A stretch of 64,000 nucleotides of DNA, taken from assembly GCF_001039355.2 (NCBI RefSeq), contig NW_019775472.1:186001-250000 (forward strand), read 5' to 3'. Both the position numbers and the translations under genes were made by a program. This stretch comes from Lingula anatina (lineage: Eukaryota; Brachiopoda; Lingulata; Lingulida; Lingulidae). The notes beneath the pieces were generated by a model. That model saw only the letters and a program-made list of their open reading frames with translations. It was not told the DNA's origin and ran no database searches. Positions 44,031 to 57,764 of the stretch are shown here, in pieces; the first letter of the stretch is position 1; each line of letters opens with the position of its first letter.

Positions 44031-46768
44031 GTAATTGTACATTTTAAGATTCCATGTATTTTAATTCAAATGCTTCCTTTCATATTGAATCGTAAACTGG
44101 CTTTGACAGTAGTGTGTATCACTTAATGAGACATTTCCTCACTCATTCCATGGACTGGTGTCATTCTTTGACATAAAATCTCACTATAAGTAGTTATTCT
44201 TATAGTCACCAGTCTACTACTGCATAACAAAAAACTTCTGTTCACTTCACCAAAAACTTGAAAAGTTCACTGGTAGTGGTAGTCTCATATTCTAAGAGCT
44301 ACCGACAACTAAAGAGGTTATTTAGGCTTTGAGGGGCATTCTGTTAGACATATAATTGTTTGCTGTATATTTATGTATATGGTGTGGAATTATAATTGTC
44401 TTTAATTTCAAGTGCAGTACACATGTCACATTTGATACATTTCTTCATTTCATGTGAGGGGATTATATGATGAGCAAGTTTACAAGCAATACACATTACC
44501 TCTAGATTAGTTCGGCAGATCATTTATGAAAAAACTTTCAAACCAGTAAATTCATCAGTCTGAAAGAGTACTTATAGACATTGACATTAGAGTATGGTAG
44601 GAATATTTTAACATTGGTTTCAGAATTTATTAGCAGTCAGCTTTGGCATTTACTGAGTAAATCGGTCATCTTTTTAATACTTTACTGGATGTAGATATTT
44701 AGCTCTTTGGTTGTTCTGTTATTGTCATTATCTAAATTGTTATCTTTTTTTTTTCATTTAATGCACAATCACATGATCCCCTCACTGATATTTGCTTGCT
44801 TTGTTCTCTTCCTCTTGCATAGAAAATGCTTTAGAACACTTGAAGAGTCTGCTGCACTACTGTGTGCTTATAATGTTTTAATAAATTTACATCATAATCA
44901 TAAACTGTTATTCAAATGCAATGTAACCTACATTTGATTTCCCACTAAATTTCCCACTCAGGGCCAGCTATGAAGCTCAAATGAACATGCAGTGAGTATT
45001 GACAAAAACACCATTGTAGCCCCTCTTTTGTTTGTGATCTCTGAGAAGAAAACACTTTTTAACACTTACTATCATTAAGGCTTTTTCAACTGACATCTTC
45101 AATATTAATTTCCTAAAAATAAAACTTAAATCCGTATGTTGGGAATTTGCAGAATTTCCCATATGTTTTGTTGTGGCCATTGCCTTTAGTATGTCCTGGT
45201 TTCTGTATTTTGATTACATTCCTGGAAGCCTTCTCTTTATTTTGAACATCACATTTTTGTGTTGACTTTTGTATGTATGTTTGTGATCACAAGCAGATCT
45301 GGGCCTGCAATATTTCTACATGTATGTGAAGTATACAGTGTCTACACTAGAGACATAGTTTATTTAATAACTGAGAAGATAGATGCTGCTCCAAGGTGTT
45401 TTATAATCACAACAGTTGTTAATTAATCACATTTCTTGAACAAGGTAGTTAAATGTTGCATGGACCTACTAAATGGTAATGGCCACAGGGATTAAGGGTA
45501 GTTAAATAACGGCCGTGTTAAGAACTATGATACTTAATGTCAAGTATTATCTGTTATTTCAGACTAGTTGCATAGAAATGTTGATCCCCTGTTTGAATTT
45601 TAACCAAGTAGTTTGCATGATCCCATCTGACAGGTGTATTAACAAGTCTGTCTGTATTTGTATTAATGTATCAACATGTTATGTTAATGGGCTTTTATTT
45701 TATATTTTTAAAATGTACATTTATGTTTTTGTTCATGTTAATGAATATCAGCTTAGAAAAAAGTGATTTATTTTCGAGCCGTAAAATTTCCAACTTTTAA
45801 CAGACAAATTCAAAAGTGCATAAAATCTATCCATGTAGGCCATTTATGTGTTGTGGCCTTATGGATGCCGTGTTGAAAATTAAACAGGGTACAGTCTTTG
45901 GGTCTATCTTAGAATGAATTGTGCATCTAAAACTCCCACTTTGTACACATTTCTAACCTGGTATTTTCAGAAGGTCAGTATATAGGGTATTTATTTTTGG
46001 CATGTGGGGTTGTATAGATATGTGTGTGATTCATGAAAGGTATCCTGTTATTTCAATTATTTGGAGACTTGAAGGCCATCAGGCTTATCTCATTAATTTC
46101 AGAGGAAACTGCATACCAAGTTTTTAAAAATAAATTTTTATGCAATGCTCTTGTTAAAACTCAAGAAATCTATCATCAACAATTTGTGCTGAGTTCAACT
46201 TTTAGTAAGATAAATGGTTTGTTACTTTTTGGCTTCAGTTTATACCCAATGGTTTGATAGAAAATGGCGGTTATTTGATTTAAAGATAGAAAGAAACACT
46301 AAAATGACCACATAAAATTTTAATTATATACATTCAAATCAAAACAAAAAGCACAGCTTTCAAATATTATCTTTCAAGAAAAAATTTATTGAATCAGTTA
46401 ACATGCCTTTAAAAATTGTACTCCTCAATTTTGTACTTGAATCCTTATTCCATATCCAAGAAAACAAGACCAAGATACAACATAGAAAGAAATATAATGG
46501 GTTTATTTTGTCCCCTTGTTCACAAAAAAAAAATCTTTTTTTCATTTTTACCTTATTTTAAATACTAGTAGCTAAATCGATGAAGCCTTTCTGTTACAAA
46601 AAAATAATCTGATATATGGCATGCCACTGACTATATAGAAATTTTGAGAGAGCATATGGTGAGTTCATGATCAAAAGTTACTTTCTCTTTACAGGAAACA
46701 CACATTGAACTCACATAGAATGAAACCAGCTTTGTTCAGTGTTCTGTGTGAAATCAAGGAAAAGACTG
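43855..46768 (+). CDS. Pbx (exd): Pbx/extradenticle TALE homeobox protein, N-terminal part (3'-partial)
   Basis: Pbx is a nuclear three-amino-acid-loop homeodomain factor that forms complexes with Hox and Meis/Prep proteins. Exons seen: 43855-44030 (ATG at 43855, context caacATGG) and 46695-46768, possibly with a 30-nt microexon at 44962-44991 between them. The protein starts [20 protein letters not shown] and enters the PBC-A domain with [20 protein letters not shown], then DEAQAR / [24 protein letters not shown] mediates Meis/Prep binding and nuclear export. The exon at 46768 ends in phase 1. The remaining PBC domain and homeodomain were not found up to 64000, so the following intron exceeds 17.2 kb. 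Confidence 0.97.
44031..44961 (+). other. Pbx intron 1, first part
   Basis: AT-rich; no feature apart from the acceptor of the candidate microexon at its end. Confidence 0.6.
44962..44991 (+). CDS. Pbx (exd): Candidate Pbx 30-nt microexon ([10 protein letters not shown])
   Basis: Flanked by a strong acceptor (tttcccactcag) and a strong donor (gtgagt). It is 30 nt, phase 2-2, has no stop, and would insert ten residues [10 protein letters not shown] between R and K of DEAQAR-KHTLN inside PBC-A. I know of no such exon in other Pbx genes, so this rests on splice-site quality and phase only. Confidence 0.5.
44992..46694 (+). other. Pbx intron 1, second part
   Basis: AT-rich; no repeat or motif cluster recognised. 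Confidence 0.6.
46695..46768 (+). CDS. Pbx (exd): Pbx exon 2
   Basis: 74 nt, phase 2 to 1, acceptor tctttacag, donor gtaaga. Encodes [20 protein letters not shown] followed by KEKT, the end of the first PBC-A block. Confidence 0.96.
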
Positions 46769-47355
46769 GTAAGAGAATCTGAAGTTTGTCTGATAATATA
46801 TTGATGCTTCTTGTGGTTGTTTAAATTGTTTTGAGGAGGGGGGAATGTCTTTGTTGTTTTTTTTTGTGGCACAGAAGAGGTAAGTGGTACTTAATATTGT
46901 CACTATTTTATTTTAATTATCTAAATCTTTATTTCATTGCTTTGTTATATTTGTTTGAATCATCCAAACATCTATACACATTTGTTGTGCTTGACAAACA
47001 ATTGGTTTTAACAAGTTTTTATTTCAGTTCTTCATGCTTTGTATAAAAAAAACATTAACAGAAAGATCTTGTGTACACATCCCCCCATATATAACTCATT
47101 TCAAAGGTTAAAATGTTACAGACCAATGCAGTGAATGAACAGGTTTAGATTAAGAAAAAAGGAAACTATGAAAACTTTTTGATAGATGAAATATTACATA
47201 TTCAATACAAATCTAAAACCGTGCCTGTCCTTCACAGAAAAAGTCAGCACTTCAAAATATCACAGCCGTGCGTTCTTTTTTTGTTCACCGACATTTAAGC
47301 TCAGCAGATACTTCATATAACAGGCCTCTACGCCTCTTGTAAACTTCTCAATAAC

Positions 47356-47507
47356 TGACAGAGTGACAGGCGGCTGTCAATTTATTCTCCTCTCCAGTCC
47401 ACCTCTGTGAAATGCCCAGTCAATTAAAAAGACAAGTGTGCTTTGAAGGTTTGGTCTAATGTGACCCATATTACAGTAAGAGCTTACCCTGCCTGTCACC
47501 GCTGTCA
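47356..47507. promoter_or_regulatory. Cluster of five TGACAG/CTGTCA (Meis/TALE) sites
   Basis: TGACAG at 47356-47361 and 47364-47369; CTGTCA at 47374-47379 (within CTGTCAATTTATT), 47493-47498 and 47502-47507. TGACAG is the core bound by Meis/Prep partners of Pbx. The block lies 0.6 kb after Pbx exon 2. Confidence 0.45.
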
Positions 47508-50387
47508 TCTAACACTGTAGTTTTGACATCCGCACATGATAGAGGGCTATTAGAAGACTGATTGTTAAGGTGGAAATGAAAAAAAAGGTTAGGTGGGGAT
47601 GGTGGTTGGGGTTTTCAGAGATGACCTTTCTTTATATAGTGAAGTTCAGATCTCGTAAGGTGTATGAGAAAAAAGACATTACACAATTTTAGTAAAATGT
47701 ATATGTTATAAGTTATAGATTTCCTTTTAAAGAAAACAAATTCAGGCCAAGATTTAACAAATGTAGGTTAAAAAATCTGAATAAATTTATGAAGCAATGC
47801 TTTTTAATAAAAGAGCTAGTTTGGTGATGGGAATGACTGAACATGTTTTTCTAGCTGGTGAAATTGATACTAAAGTTAAAAAACATTCTTTGCTATGCCC
47901 TTTTTTAATATGCATGTAACAGTATTTTTTAAACAAAATCTAACAAAAAAAAAATAGCACTTATTTTTTCAAGCTTTGTTAAGAGAAAGTTTTTATCTCT
48001 AAGCAGGGAAGTAATAGATAAGATCAGTTCCAGGTGCAGTCATGCACCAGCTAATATTGGCCAACACAGTTTTATATACACAAGAATGACCCCTGTTTTA
48101 TTTGAATTTGATCTGGAGTATCAACTTCTATAATATACACTGGAAGATCACAACAAGCCTTTGTCAAACAGATCTACCTTAATTGGTAATTATACCCATT
48201 TATTGAATCGTAATGGAACAAAAGATATAGCAAGCACCATGGGGACATAGTCATTGTTTGAAAAAACTTTCCACAAAGACAAATTTCTGGTGGACTTAAA
48301 CTGAAAATATCGATCACTTAAAAGGTTCTTGAGGTTCCATTTAATGTATGGAGCAGGTACTTAACAAGAGGGGCCCCTTGTGGATACCCCGATTTGACCT
48401 GGCGCACAAGCTCAGTAATAATACTCACTGTATGAGAGTTTTATCCTCCTCTGGCACCTGTTTAATACAAATATTTATTTACAGGATGATTTGAAATGTA
48501 TCTCCCCTGGTTCTGTTCTGCTCTGATAACCCTCAACTCAGTCTTCTTTTTTTTTTTTTTTTTTTCACACTGATGCAAATTAAGAATGAGAAAAGTGCAT
48601 GCAATAAAATAGCATTATCCCTCATATTGATTTTTTTTTTTTTTTTTTTTTTTTTTTGACTGAAGGACTTACCTCTGAAGCAGCTAAGTTAGGGGCATTC
48701 TTTTGATATGAAACTGTAGTGATAATCAATTTATTTACAATATTCGGCAAAGAAAGGGGGGGAAATGGCAGCATGAATTGTGAATGAGACAATTTTTGCT
48801 TTTTCAATCATTATGAGATATCTTTTAACTAAATTTCTTCCTTTGTTTTTTTTTTTTTGATGTGAGTTGAAAATAATCTGTTTGAAATTCAGCTACATTC
48901 TAGTGGATAATGATCTGTCGATAGTTATATCAAATTTGTAGGGAATTGATTACAATCTAAACATAATTCTTGGATTTGAAATTTTTTCATATTTATGTGA
49001 AGTACGATTTCATTTTAATCCTAAATTCTTTTGAAGGGACAAACATCAAGTCGTTTCAGTTTTTAGTCTTCTCTATTTTACATCAAATTTCATAAATTAA
49101 ATCAGTCTCCATTAGACTCGAGGAATGATCTCAGCTCAGAATCTGATAGAACTTTGACATCACTGCACCTTAAATGGTGACTTCTGAAAAAAACTATATG
49201 GTTGCAATATATGTATGCAAAAGAAACGGTGCCCTTTCCTTTGTTTCCCCATGTAGCAGAATCTTGCTGTCCCACTTAGCAAAGCTGGAGGCATATTTAG
49301 GCCAGTGTGTGATTTATAGGTCTAGGGTAAAGCCCCATACTGCTGGCCAGGGCCCCTTGTCAGTGCTATGGTGCAGTCATGGGTGAAAGGAAGGGAAAAT
49401 CCATGTGGTAACTCTCATGTTAAATTCATCAAATTGCTATTACTATAATAGATATAATACATGAGTACTCCTGTTGCTGCCAGGTAACTGCTTTTGTATT
49501 AGGTAGGATGCAGTTGGGGATTGTTAAAAAATAAATAAATATTTATTTATTTATTTAAATAGTTGATAATTTATTGGTTATTAAACTAAAAAGATGCTTT
49601 GTTAGTTTTATTTTCTTTATTTTGGAGCAGGATTAATTTTTGCAAACAAGCAGTATGACATGTTGCATGTGTTTAAGAAATTGCCAACCCCTTTTCTGGT
49701 TCAAACCACATCAAAAAAATTAACAAACAACACAGCAGAGATAAGAAATTTCCTCTCATTTCTCTGCATTTTGTCTAATATCTAATCTAGTAAAAATCAC
49801 TATCGTCATGCAAAGATTTCATGCAAGCTTTCCCAATGTTGTTGCTGGTTGAGGTTTGTCAATAATGTGCAACCACACTTATTGACAGAACTATTCATTT
49901 ACAGCACTACTATGAGATGTTTTTCTTCAGCTATTTATCAGTGTATATCATGTACATGAATAGTCAATAAATCATGCCACAAGCTTATTTAACTGAAATT
50001 TAATTGTTAATACCTTTAACAAAAAGCACTGGCTGATTTTAAAATTTTTTTGGTTCCACTGAATAGATTTTATACATGAAAAAGAGGATTTAAGGTATAA
50101 CATAAAATTGTCATTGATGTAGATGTCAGATAGAAAGATAGATATTTACTGATTTTGATTTTAAAAAATCAGTGATTAAAAAACAAGCAGTGCCACTAAA
50201 AAAATTTGTCCTTGTTCTTTTATGTTAAATATCTAAATCTTTTAGGGTTATGGGCAGACTATTAAATCCCACCAGTTATTCGATAAATATGCACATTAAG
50301 AAGAGAGAAAATCCCTGCGAGCTTTGGCTAGTTTATGCAACGGGTCAGTGATTTCATTGTTACCAACAAAGGCGAGGGGCATGTAGA

Positions 50388-50398
50388 GCCGCCATCTT
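50388..50398 (-). promoter_or_regulatory. YY1-like site
   Basis: GCCGCCATCTT, the exact complement of AAGATGGCGGC, within a GC-richer stretch of the Pbx intron. Confidence 0.35.
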
Positions 50399-53300
50399 TG
50401 TGTTTAAGACGCCTTCTTGGGGTGCATAATGTAGCATGACAGACTTAGAGGTCCTTATCACTAAGTGGGCTGTTTAGTGGAAGGTTTAGATTTGGGGGTC
50501 TATTTTGTGTATTTAGCCTGTTTTAGTGTTAATGTAGGCATTGGTCCACTCTTCACAGTGGACTAAAGGGGCCATGTGAGACAGAAAATGGATAAACAAA
50601 CATTGCTTATCATTTTTATCCTCTTTTTCTCAGTAGTCTGCTGTACACATTCTATATTTTCAGATAAATGGATTAATCTTCATTGTAAACATGAGTGAAG
50701 TCTACTTTTTATTTCTTTTTTTTTATTTTTCATTTATGATTATTTTTTAATTGTTATCTGAGCTAAAAAGAGATGTGTCCAAAAGAACTGACAAGCATTT
50801 TAAAAGAAAATAAAAGAACATGTGGAAGGTCGAAATGGGAGCAAGTTTTTGAAAAGGACTAGACATTTCACCTTTGAGAAAAAGGTGTTTACTTCCGAAA
50901 TGTGTACATATTTTTGAATAGAACTATCAAGTATATCATGTCAGTAGCTTCCTGTCATAGTAGGAAACCTCTGTGTGTATAAAAAGAGTTCAAATTGCAG
51001 CCAAGCTTTTTGAGTTGAGGATGATTTTGTTACTAGTATTTGTATAACTCAAGAAAATGGCAAAAAATGCTGATTATATTGATTTAAAGGTTATTTTCTC
51101 TTACATGTAGGAATAAACTTGTATGGACACTTGATCCTCTTCAGCAATTTCCAAAACCAAATTCTGGACTTAAGCAAGCAGAGAAAAAATTTGCAATAAT
51201 TGCTAAATTTGATAATATTGAATTTATTGTCAGGAGGAGGAGTTTTTTGGGGCAGTTTGTTGTTAAATTTGACTTTAACCTATATCATTTGGGTGCAGCG
51301 TAAAGGATGTTAAAGTTATCCTAAGAAGGACGTCTGAGGACAGGTTCAAAAGCATTTCAGCCTTAAAGTTTTAAGAAGTGTGAAGATAAGGTTGTTCTTT
51401 GCTTAGTATTGCCATACCCCAGCTGTTTGTAGAGAAGTAACAAGTTAAACACTATTAAATACACATTAGGGCATCTGGGCGGCCTGGCTTGGTGGAGTCT
51501 GCTTCTAGTATATGGTTCATAATGGGAACAGCTTTTCACACATTCCCTAACCTCGGAGGTGGTGGGAGTATTTATTGCTCCATGTAAATGTTGAAGTCAT
51601 TAGTTACTTACTGTGTTAAAATGTGCTTATTTGAGATTACTGGGGAAAAAAACTGCACAACTTCAGGGGATTTCTTCTGGGAGCATACATATACCAAATG
51701 GTAATTTTATCCACACTACTTGAAAATGAATGCGGATCTTTCCTTGGGAAAGCCTAGATTTTAATGATGTTCAAATTTATTTTATCCTAAAAGATACCAA
51801 AGATTAAGTTGTTCAATTTGAGGATAAAAAGTATAGTGTAGACAGAGCTAGTTCATCCCATTCAAAAACCTGTCTCAGTCTCTTTTTCTTGTCTTGTCTG
51901 TCGCCATTTAAGAGTTCATTGGGTTCCTGTTACCCATTCTCTTCACATACAACCATTGTGTGTAGCCCCTGTTTCCTCCACCCATTACATAATGCAACAG
52001 AACCTTAGATTGAATGTTTTGGGTTTGTCAGAAGGCCTGACCATCATATATATATACACTAATGGTGGCTAGAGAAATTTCTTTGTACCTCCACAGCCTA
52101 ATGGTCTCATTAAACCTTCCCCCATCTCCATAACTGCTCTTTAATCGCAGAGCACCCTGTGACAGCATTATGAGTTCTAATGACATTTTCGTGTTTAAAC
52201 GTTAAACTGTTAAAGAGAAGAACACATCAAAGCAGTGCTTTTTAATGAAGGTTGGGACATTTTTTGTGCATTTAGCGCTCTTGTTTTTGTGCACTTTTTG
52301 AGATTCTTCTTAGATCAAGGGATAAATGTTTGATGTTCTGTGTCTGTTAATAAGCCCACACACACAAGCATACGTATAGATCAGTAGACCACTAAATGAG
52401 CATCTACTAAAAAATAATAATAATAATAAGGAATTAAATTGCTCTCTTCACCAGGACATCATTATAACATCAGTTTTCTTTTGATTTTCAAAAATGCTTG
52501 CTTATTTACAGTTCATGTCCAGTGCCATAACAAAAAGAGAAAACTGAATGAAAGATGGCTTTGCTCTATTTCACTGGAAAATTTTATAACTTCATGCAGC
52601 GTTAGTCACATATTATTAGAGATGTCGTTTTTCCTTTGTGAAAAATCTGCCTGTATGTAATGACATTAGAATGGCTCCTTATTACTCACAATACATGTAA
52701 CTGCTATAAGTGGATGGCATGGTCTTTTTTCCAGGCTTTGTGGTTTTTGTGTTTGAATGATTTATTCCACCCATGTTAAACATCCAGTATTTCTATGGCA
52801 CACATGCATTTATTAATTTTCCATAACATAACGTATAATCAGTTCATGTAGGAAATTAACCCTATTGGTAACAATAGCATTTACACTGATATGAATTGCA
52901 ATTTACTTAATATCAAATATAGATACGAGTTTGCTTTTAAACAATATGTGTGAGTTTTGAGGATTATCTGGCCTGGTTTTTTACTGACTATGGAAGGAAG
53001 CACTTGATTAGCTCCAAACTTGAAAAGAAATGACCTTTCACATTATTTGAGTTGACAAGAGCAAAGCTTTAAACAAGGAAGAAAAACAAGGGCAGTCTGG
53101 TAGACTTCCCTGTCTCTCAGTCTGGAGTTGCCACCTCAGATATAAAATACATTTTGAAAACCAGTTTTTTATGAAGCAACACAAAGCGGCAGACAACCAA
53201 ACTTTAAAAAATCTATATCTTTGGAGTTTTCCACCTAGTGATGTTAAATGTTAACATAATCTAGGTTTTAAGAGAGAAAGGAAGGTAAAAATGTACACCT

Positions 53301-56300
53301 TTCTTTGTTATCTAGAACAAAACATCTAGGAAGGATTAAGTGAAGTCATGCTCAGTACAGGAGTGACTTGCACCGACAAAAATTAGACTGACTGTGACAT
53401 GATGAAAAAAGGCCTTGAGGATTCTATTATGCAACAAAGATTCCTAACGTAGAGAATCGTTCAATGCAGTTAATATTTCTAGTATACCTTAGTCAATTTG
53501 TGAACATGCACCAACATAGGTTTTAGTAAAAGTCATGCCTTTGTTCAGAACTGTACTGGCTTGAAGCAAATAGTATATCAGTGGAGATTGGGTTGAGATA
53601 ATTATTATGAACTGAAGTCAAATTGAAAGGGTTAGTAAGTCACCCTAGCCCACAGGGCATTGGGCAGTAGTTTTCCAAACTGAATTGTAAGAATTACAGT
53701 TTAGCTGGCATGATTAAGTGGAAAATTGTAGTGCGTACAGAAATTTCTTAGGGACCAACTTGACACCTCCCCTCTTCCTCTAATCAGTAGAGAGCATGGG
53801 TGGTAAAGCGTCAGGTTAAGGAATGTTTCAAGATAGTGGTCAGTTTTTAATAAGGAAAAAAAATACTATTTCATATACTTTTACACATTTCTGAATTCAT
53901 TTCAATATTCCTTTAAATAAATTCAAAGCACAAGATGCAAAATAATCCCTCCAAGATGAATTTGGGGATCATCTTGGTCATGAAGCAATGTTCGACATTT
54001 GTCTCCAGTTCCCCGAGGACCCGTTATCTGACAGAATCAGCTCACACCATAAATCATGTACCGCAGCACAACGCTAAGGCTAACCCCGCTCATGTGCAGC
54101 GCAGAATATTGATTTTTTAACGCTTAGGTTTTTTAGTCACATTAGAAGGATTGTTGCCAGGGGACAAGGTAGATACTGATAGCTATGTTACTGCATTGAG
54201 CATTGACATTGACTATTCACAGTGAGGGCAGCTCTGTCACGAGCAGGCCCCTGGTCAGGATTTTGATGACAAATAGCTCTTTAGTGGAGCGTTTTTATTG
54301 AAAAATGCATATATTTGGTTTGTCGGTAATGCGTAGGTCCCTGACCTGGATTTCTGTAAGATTTGCCATGGGGATTAGCCTTCTCTCCTTCTTTGTGTAA
54401 ACTGTGATGAGCCGCTAGTTTGGTTAACTAGTAAAGGTATCTGTCAGGCACTGGGGCAGCAGAGGAGTGCCACACAGGCAAGACTTCCATTACAACACAT
54501 GGAACCTGAAGCGCAACAGATATTGCTCAAGGGAGCTCTGCTGTCTGAGCTTTGTTTACTTTTTGATAATCCATGTAAACAAGAGGGTTAAAAGTAAAGT
54601 CTGCACTGTAAGAATTTGTATGGCCCTGTTTAAGTGAGGTCATGGGGGAAAGATGGCGAGAGGCAATTAATGTGATTTAGGGGGTCTATTTCAGAAAATT
54701 AGGAAGTTATCAGATTTTTTTCTTGTGGACTTGATTTTATCACCTGAAAGTCAATTAATTCCTTGAAAGAGGTAAAGATAAGACATTTGATTAAGGAAGG
54801 CTCAGTAATGGCTGGATATTCTACAAAATACAGCATCAATATTATCCCATCCCTAAACCTATGTGAATGAAGAAATTTTCCAGTTTGGCAGAGGGCTTCT
54901 CTCGTAATTATTCAGATCAGACAACAATATGGTATTATGTTGTTTCCATGCCTTAGCACATTACACTGTATCCACATCCTTTGGGTTAATTTTTTTAGAC
55001 TGATGAACACTGAACTCTGTTAAAGAGGTAATGCCCTGGGCTTGCTGTAGTGCAAATTTCATTGAAGCCAAAATTCAAATGTCAAGTCGTATGGTGATAA
55101 ATTGGCCAAATTTTGAAAAGAGATTTTTCACTCTGTAACCCAAGTGCATTTTCCTAAGTATTTAGTGAAAATTTTCTATGCTGGCATCAGCCTAAGTATT
55201 GTATTATGGCCTTGCTGGGTCACCAGCATACCTTTTATTACTACACATTCTACACTCTGTTTTACAAGATGAGTGTGCTGTTTTATGAATGGACCAGAAA
55301 TTGCAATTAATGTACAAGGAGTCAGTGTCCCATGGAGAGAAGGAAAAGAAATAGAGGGCAGAGTGTTCTTTATGAAACAAGGCAGAATCATTTCTCAAGT
55401 AGCTTGTTAAAACGCTATCAACATATGTAAAATGAGATGTTTTCCAGCTCTCCTATGCCAGAGTTGTGCAGAGGATTTTTATTCTTTTCTGATTGGATTT
55501 GACAGTCAGAATGTAGAAGAGGAATAAGAGAATATAAATGGGTGTTGTTAGCTCCTAGGACTACTACTGTGCCAACAATAGGTGTCTTTTGGAATCTGGA
55601 AGCACTTCTGTATAGCGTTTTTAAGATTTTATCAAATATTTTCATTTGAGACAAATCAAATTGGAAATTGCATAAAATAAATAAAATATTTATATAGTCT
55701 CAGTAGTCAAAGTGGATTGTTTTGGTCAGTGATAACACATACCTATGGAAAAAGCATGCCTCAGTCATTAGCTGATGTTTGACTATGATTTAATTTCCTA
55801 TATGAATTAACCTTGATATACAGTATGGTCCTTATGTCTGTTCATGTGATGAGACCCATTTCCTGGCCCCACCTCCTGTAATTCTATGTTACAAAACGAA
55901 AGGGAAATTTTCACCAGGAATTACATATCATGCACACCTCTTATTCCCCTCTTCTGTTGGGAGATACTTATCTACTTCCTACCTGAACCATTTCCATAGT
56001 CATGGTGTGAGAATGGTAACAAAGCTCTGAAAGCTGCCTTCAGGGTCAGTAGAACACATGACAGGAGTTGAGGAGGTTTTCATCCCCAGAACTTGGTATT
56101 TTTAGGGAGTGGATGTTTGGAGAGAAAGAGAAAGAGTTCGGGTTTTCCCCCCAGCCAAACTGGAATAATAACAGTTTGCATTTAATTAGAGGGCATATGT
56201 CATCTTATTCAGAGAAACTAGTTCTATCTAGACTGTTACCAGTTTTATAGTCAGTTTGTGGTCTTAGGAAAGGCCGTGGACAAAAGGGAGAAAGTCATTC

Positions 56301-56623
56301 CCAAAAGCCCAAGAGGCAGTTGACATTGAGTTCATGTTTTACAATGGAAAAAAAATGATAAGATTTTATGGTTGCTAAGTTTGCTTTTCATTGTTAGAAA
56401 TTTTGCAAATTTCAGATGGGAATTGTCTGCATCCATCTAAATGGACATTTTCTGCTGGAAGTGAATTTCACCTTAGAGATTTGGTACAGAGAAATAAACT
56501 CATACATTTGTTTTGTGTGAATAATGCATGATCTACTCACTTTTCATTCAGAGAAAATTATATTATGGGGTATACCCTTTCTACAAGTCAAATGAGTTCT
56601 ATTGATTTTCCCAGACGGGATTC

Positions 56624-56652
56624 TGACAGTGACCGATGACTGACAGCTGTCA
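56624..56652. promoter_or_regulatory. TGACAG site plus perfect palindrome TGACAGCTGTCA
   Basis: TGACAG at 56624-56629 and the 12-bp palindrome at 56641-56652, which is the inverted-dimer site reported for Meis/TGIF-type homeodomains. It lies in a compositionally distinct block of the Pbx intron. Confidence 0.5.
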
Positions 56653-57754
56653 TTAACAAGGGTCATTTCCAATGATAATGAGAGCATGGGGCTCCCAAGG
56701 GTGTACTTATATGGAGATAAGACTTTTATAAAAATTGAACTTTTTCCCAATCAGATTCACCTCGCCCAGTAGGGGATTATGTTATTTCTTCTGTAATGAC
56801 TGAAAAGATTATGAATAGAGAAATTAAAATTAAACTTTGTGAGACCTTAGTAATCTGGGTCAGATGCTTCTTTTTTCTTCTTGGCGTAATGTTGCCTTTG
56901 GTATAGTTCTCCACAGAGCTGTCAAATCATTAGTTTTAACAAAATCTGTGATTATGCTTCTGCATTTTTTTTTACTTTAGCCAAAATTAAGTGTTTAGCC
57001 TTTGGTAAAAATAGTAGTACATACTACTAAGTAGTACTAGCTCTCCCAGCTTAATGTATGAATGCATAAAGATGATTAAAATGACTAAGATACCCTGCAG
57101 CCAAATAGTTAAACCACTATGTTGCAATATGGCACCAAGCAGGCACCATTTGTACTGGGGATATGCTTGAATTTTTACACAATCAATATTTGTAGTATCT
57201 GAACTAAATTGCAAAAAGGTTAGGAAAGTTTTTATGAAACTGTGTTTCGTATTTACATTATTTGATTTGTTTTTCTGGGTGTGAAAAAAAGTTTCTTGGA
57301 TTGCAGTAAATGCACTAGGGCCATTCAGTGGTATTTTTTTGACGTTATATTGAAGGACATTTTACACTTCAAATGAAAATATCTAAAAAAGTTAAAAAGG
57401 TGGAAGGCCCATTTTAAGTTTATTCCTATATATGTGAGTTACATTTAGGCAAAAATTTGGGATTTAGTTTAACAAAATTTAGTTAGCAACATTTGTTGAC
57501 AGTATAAGAAAATGAGCACTAAGAAAAAGGTGCATGAACATAACAGTTGTCAATCAGTGTAAAAGATCAGTCATTTCTTACTTGAATTACTGTTATCTTC
57601 CCCGCCTCTTTGTGATCTACGACCTCTGATTAACTCCTATCTTCGGGTCAATCTGTCTTTAAACCACCACCTTCCGGTGTTAGAAGAAGACCCCATTACA
57701 GAGAGGAGTGTGACACCTGACGGCGTGACGAGATTAGATTGGTGGCATTGTTAT

Positions 57755-57764
57755 CTGTCAATTA
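57755..57764 (-). promoter_or_regulatory. Pbx-Meis composite-like site
   Basis: CTGTCAATTA matches CTGTCAATCA (complement of TGATTGACAG) at 9 of 10 bases, in a block with elevated GC at 57600-57790. Confidence 0.35.
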
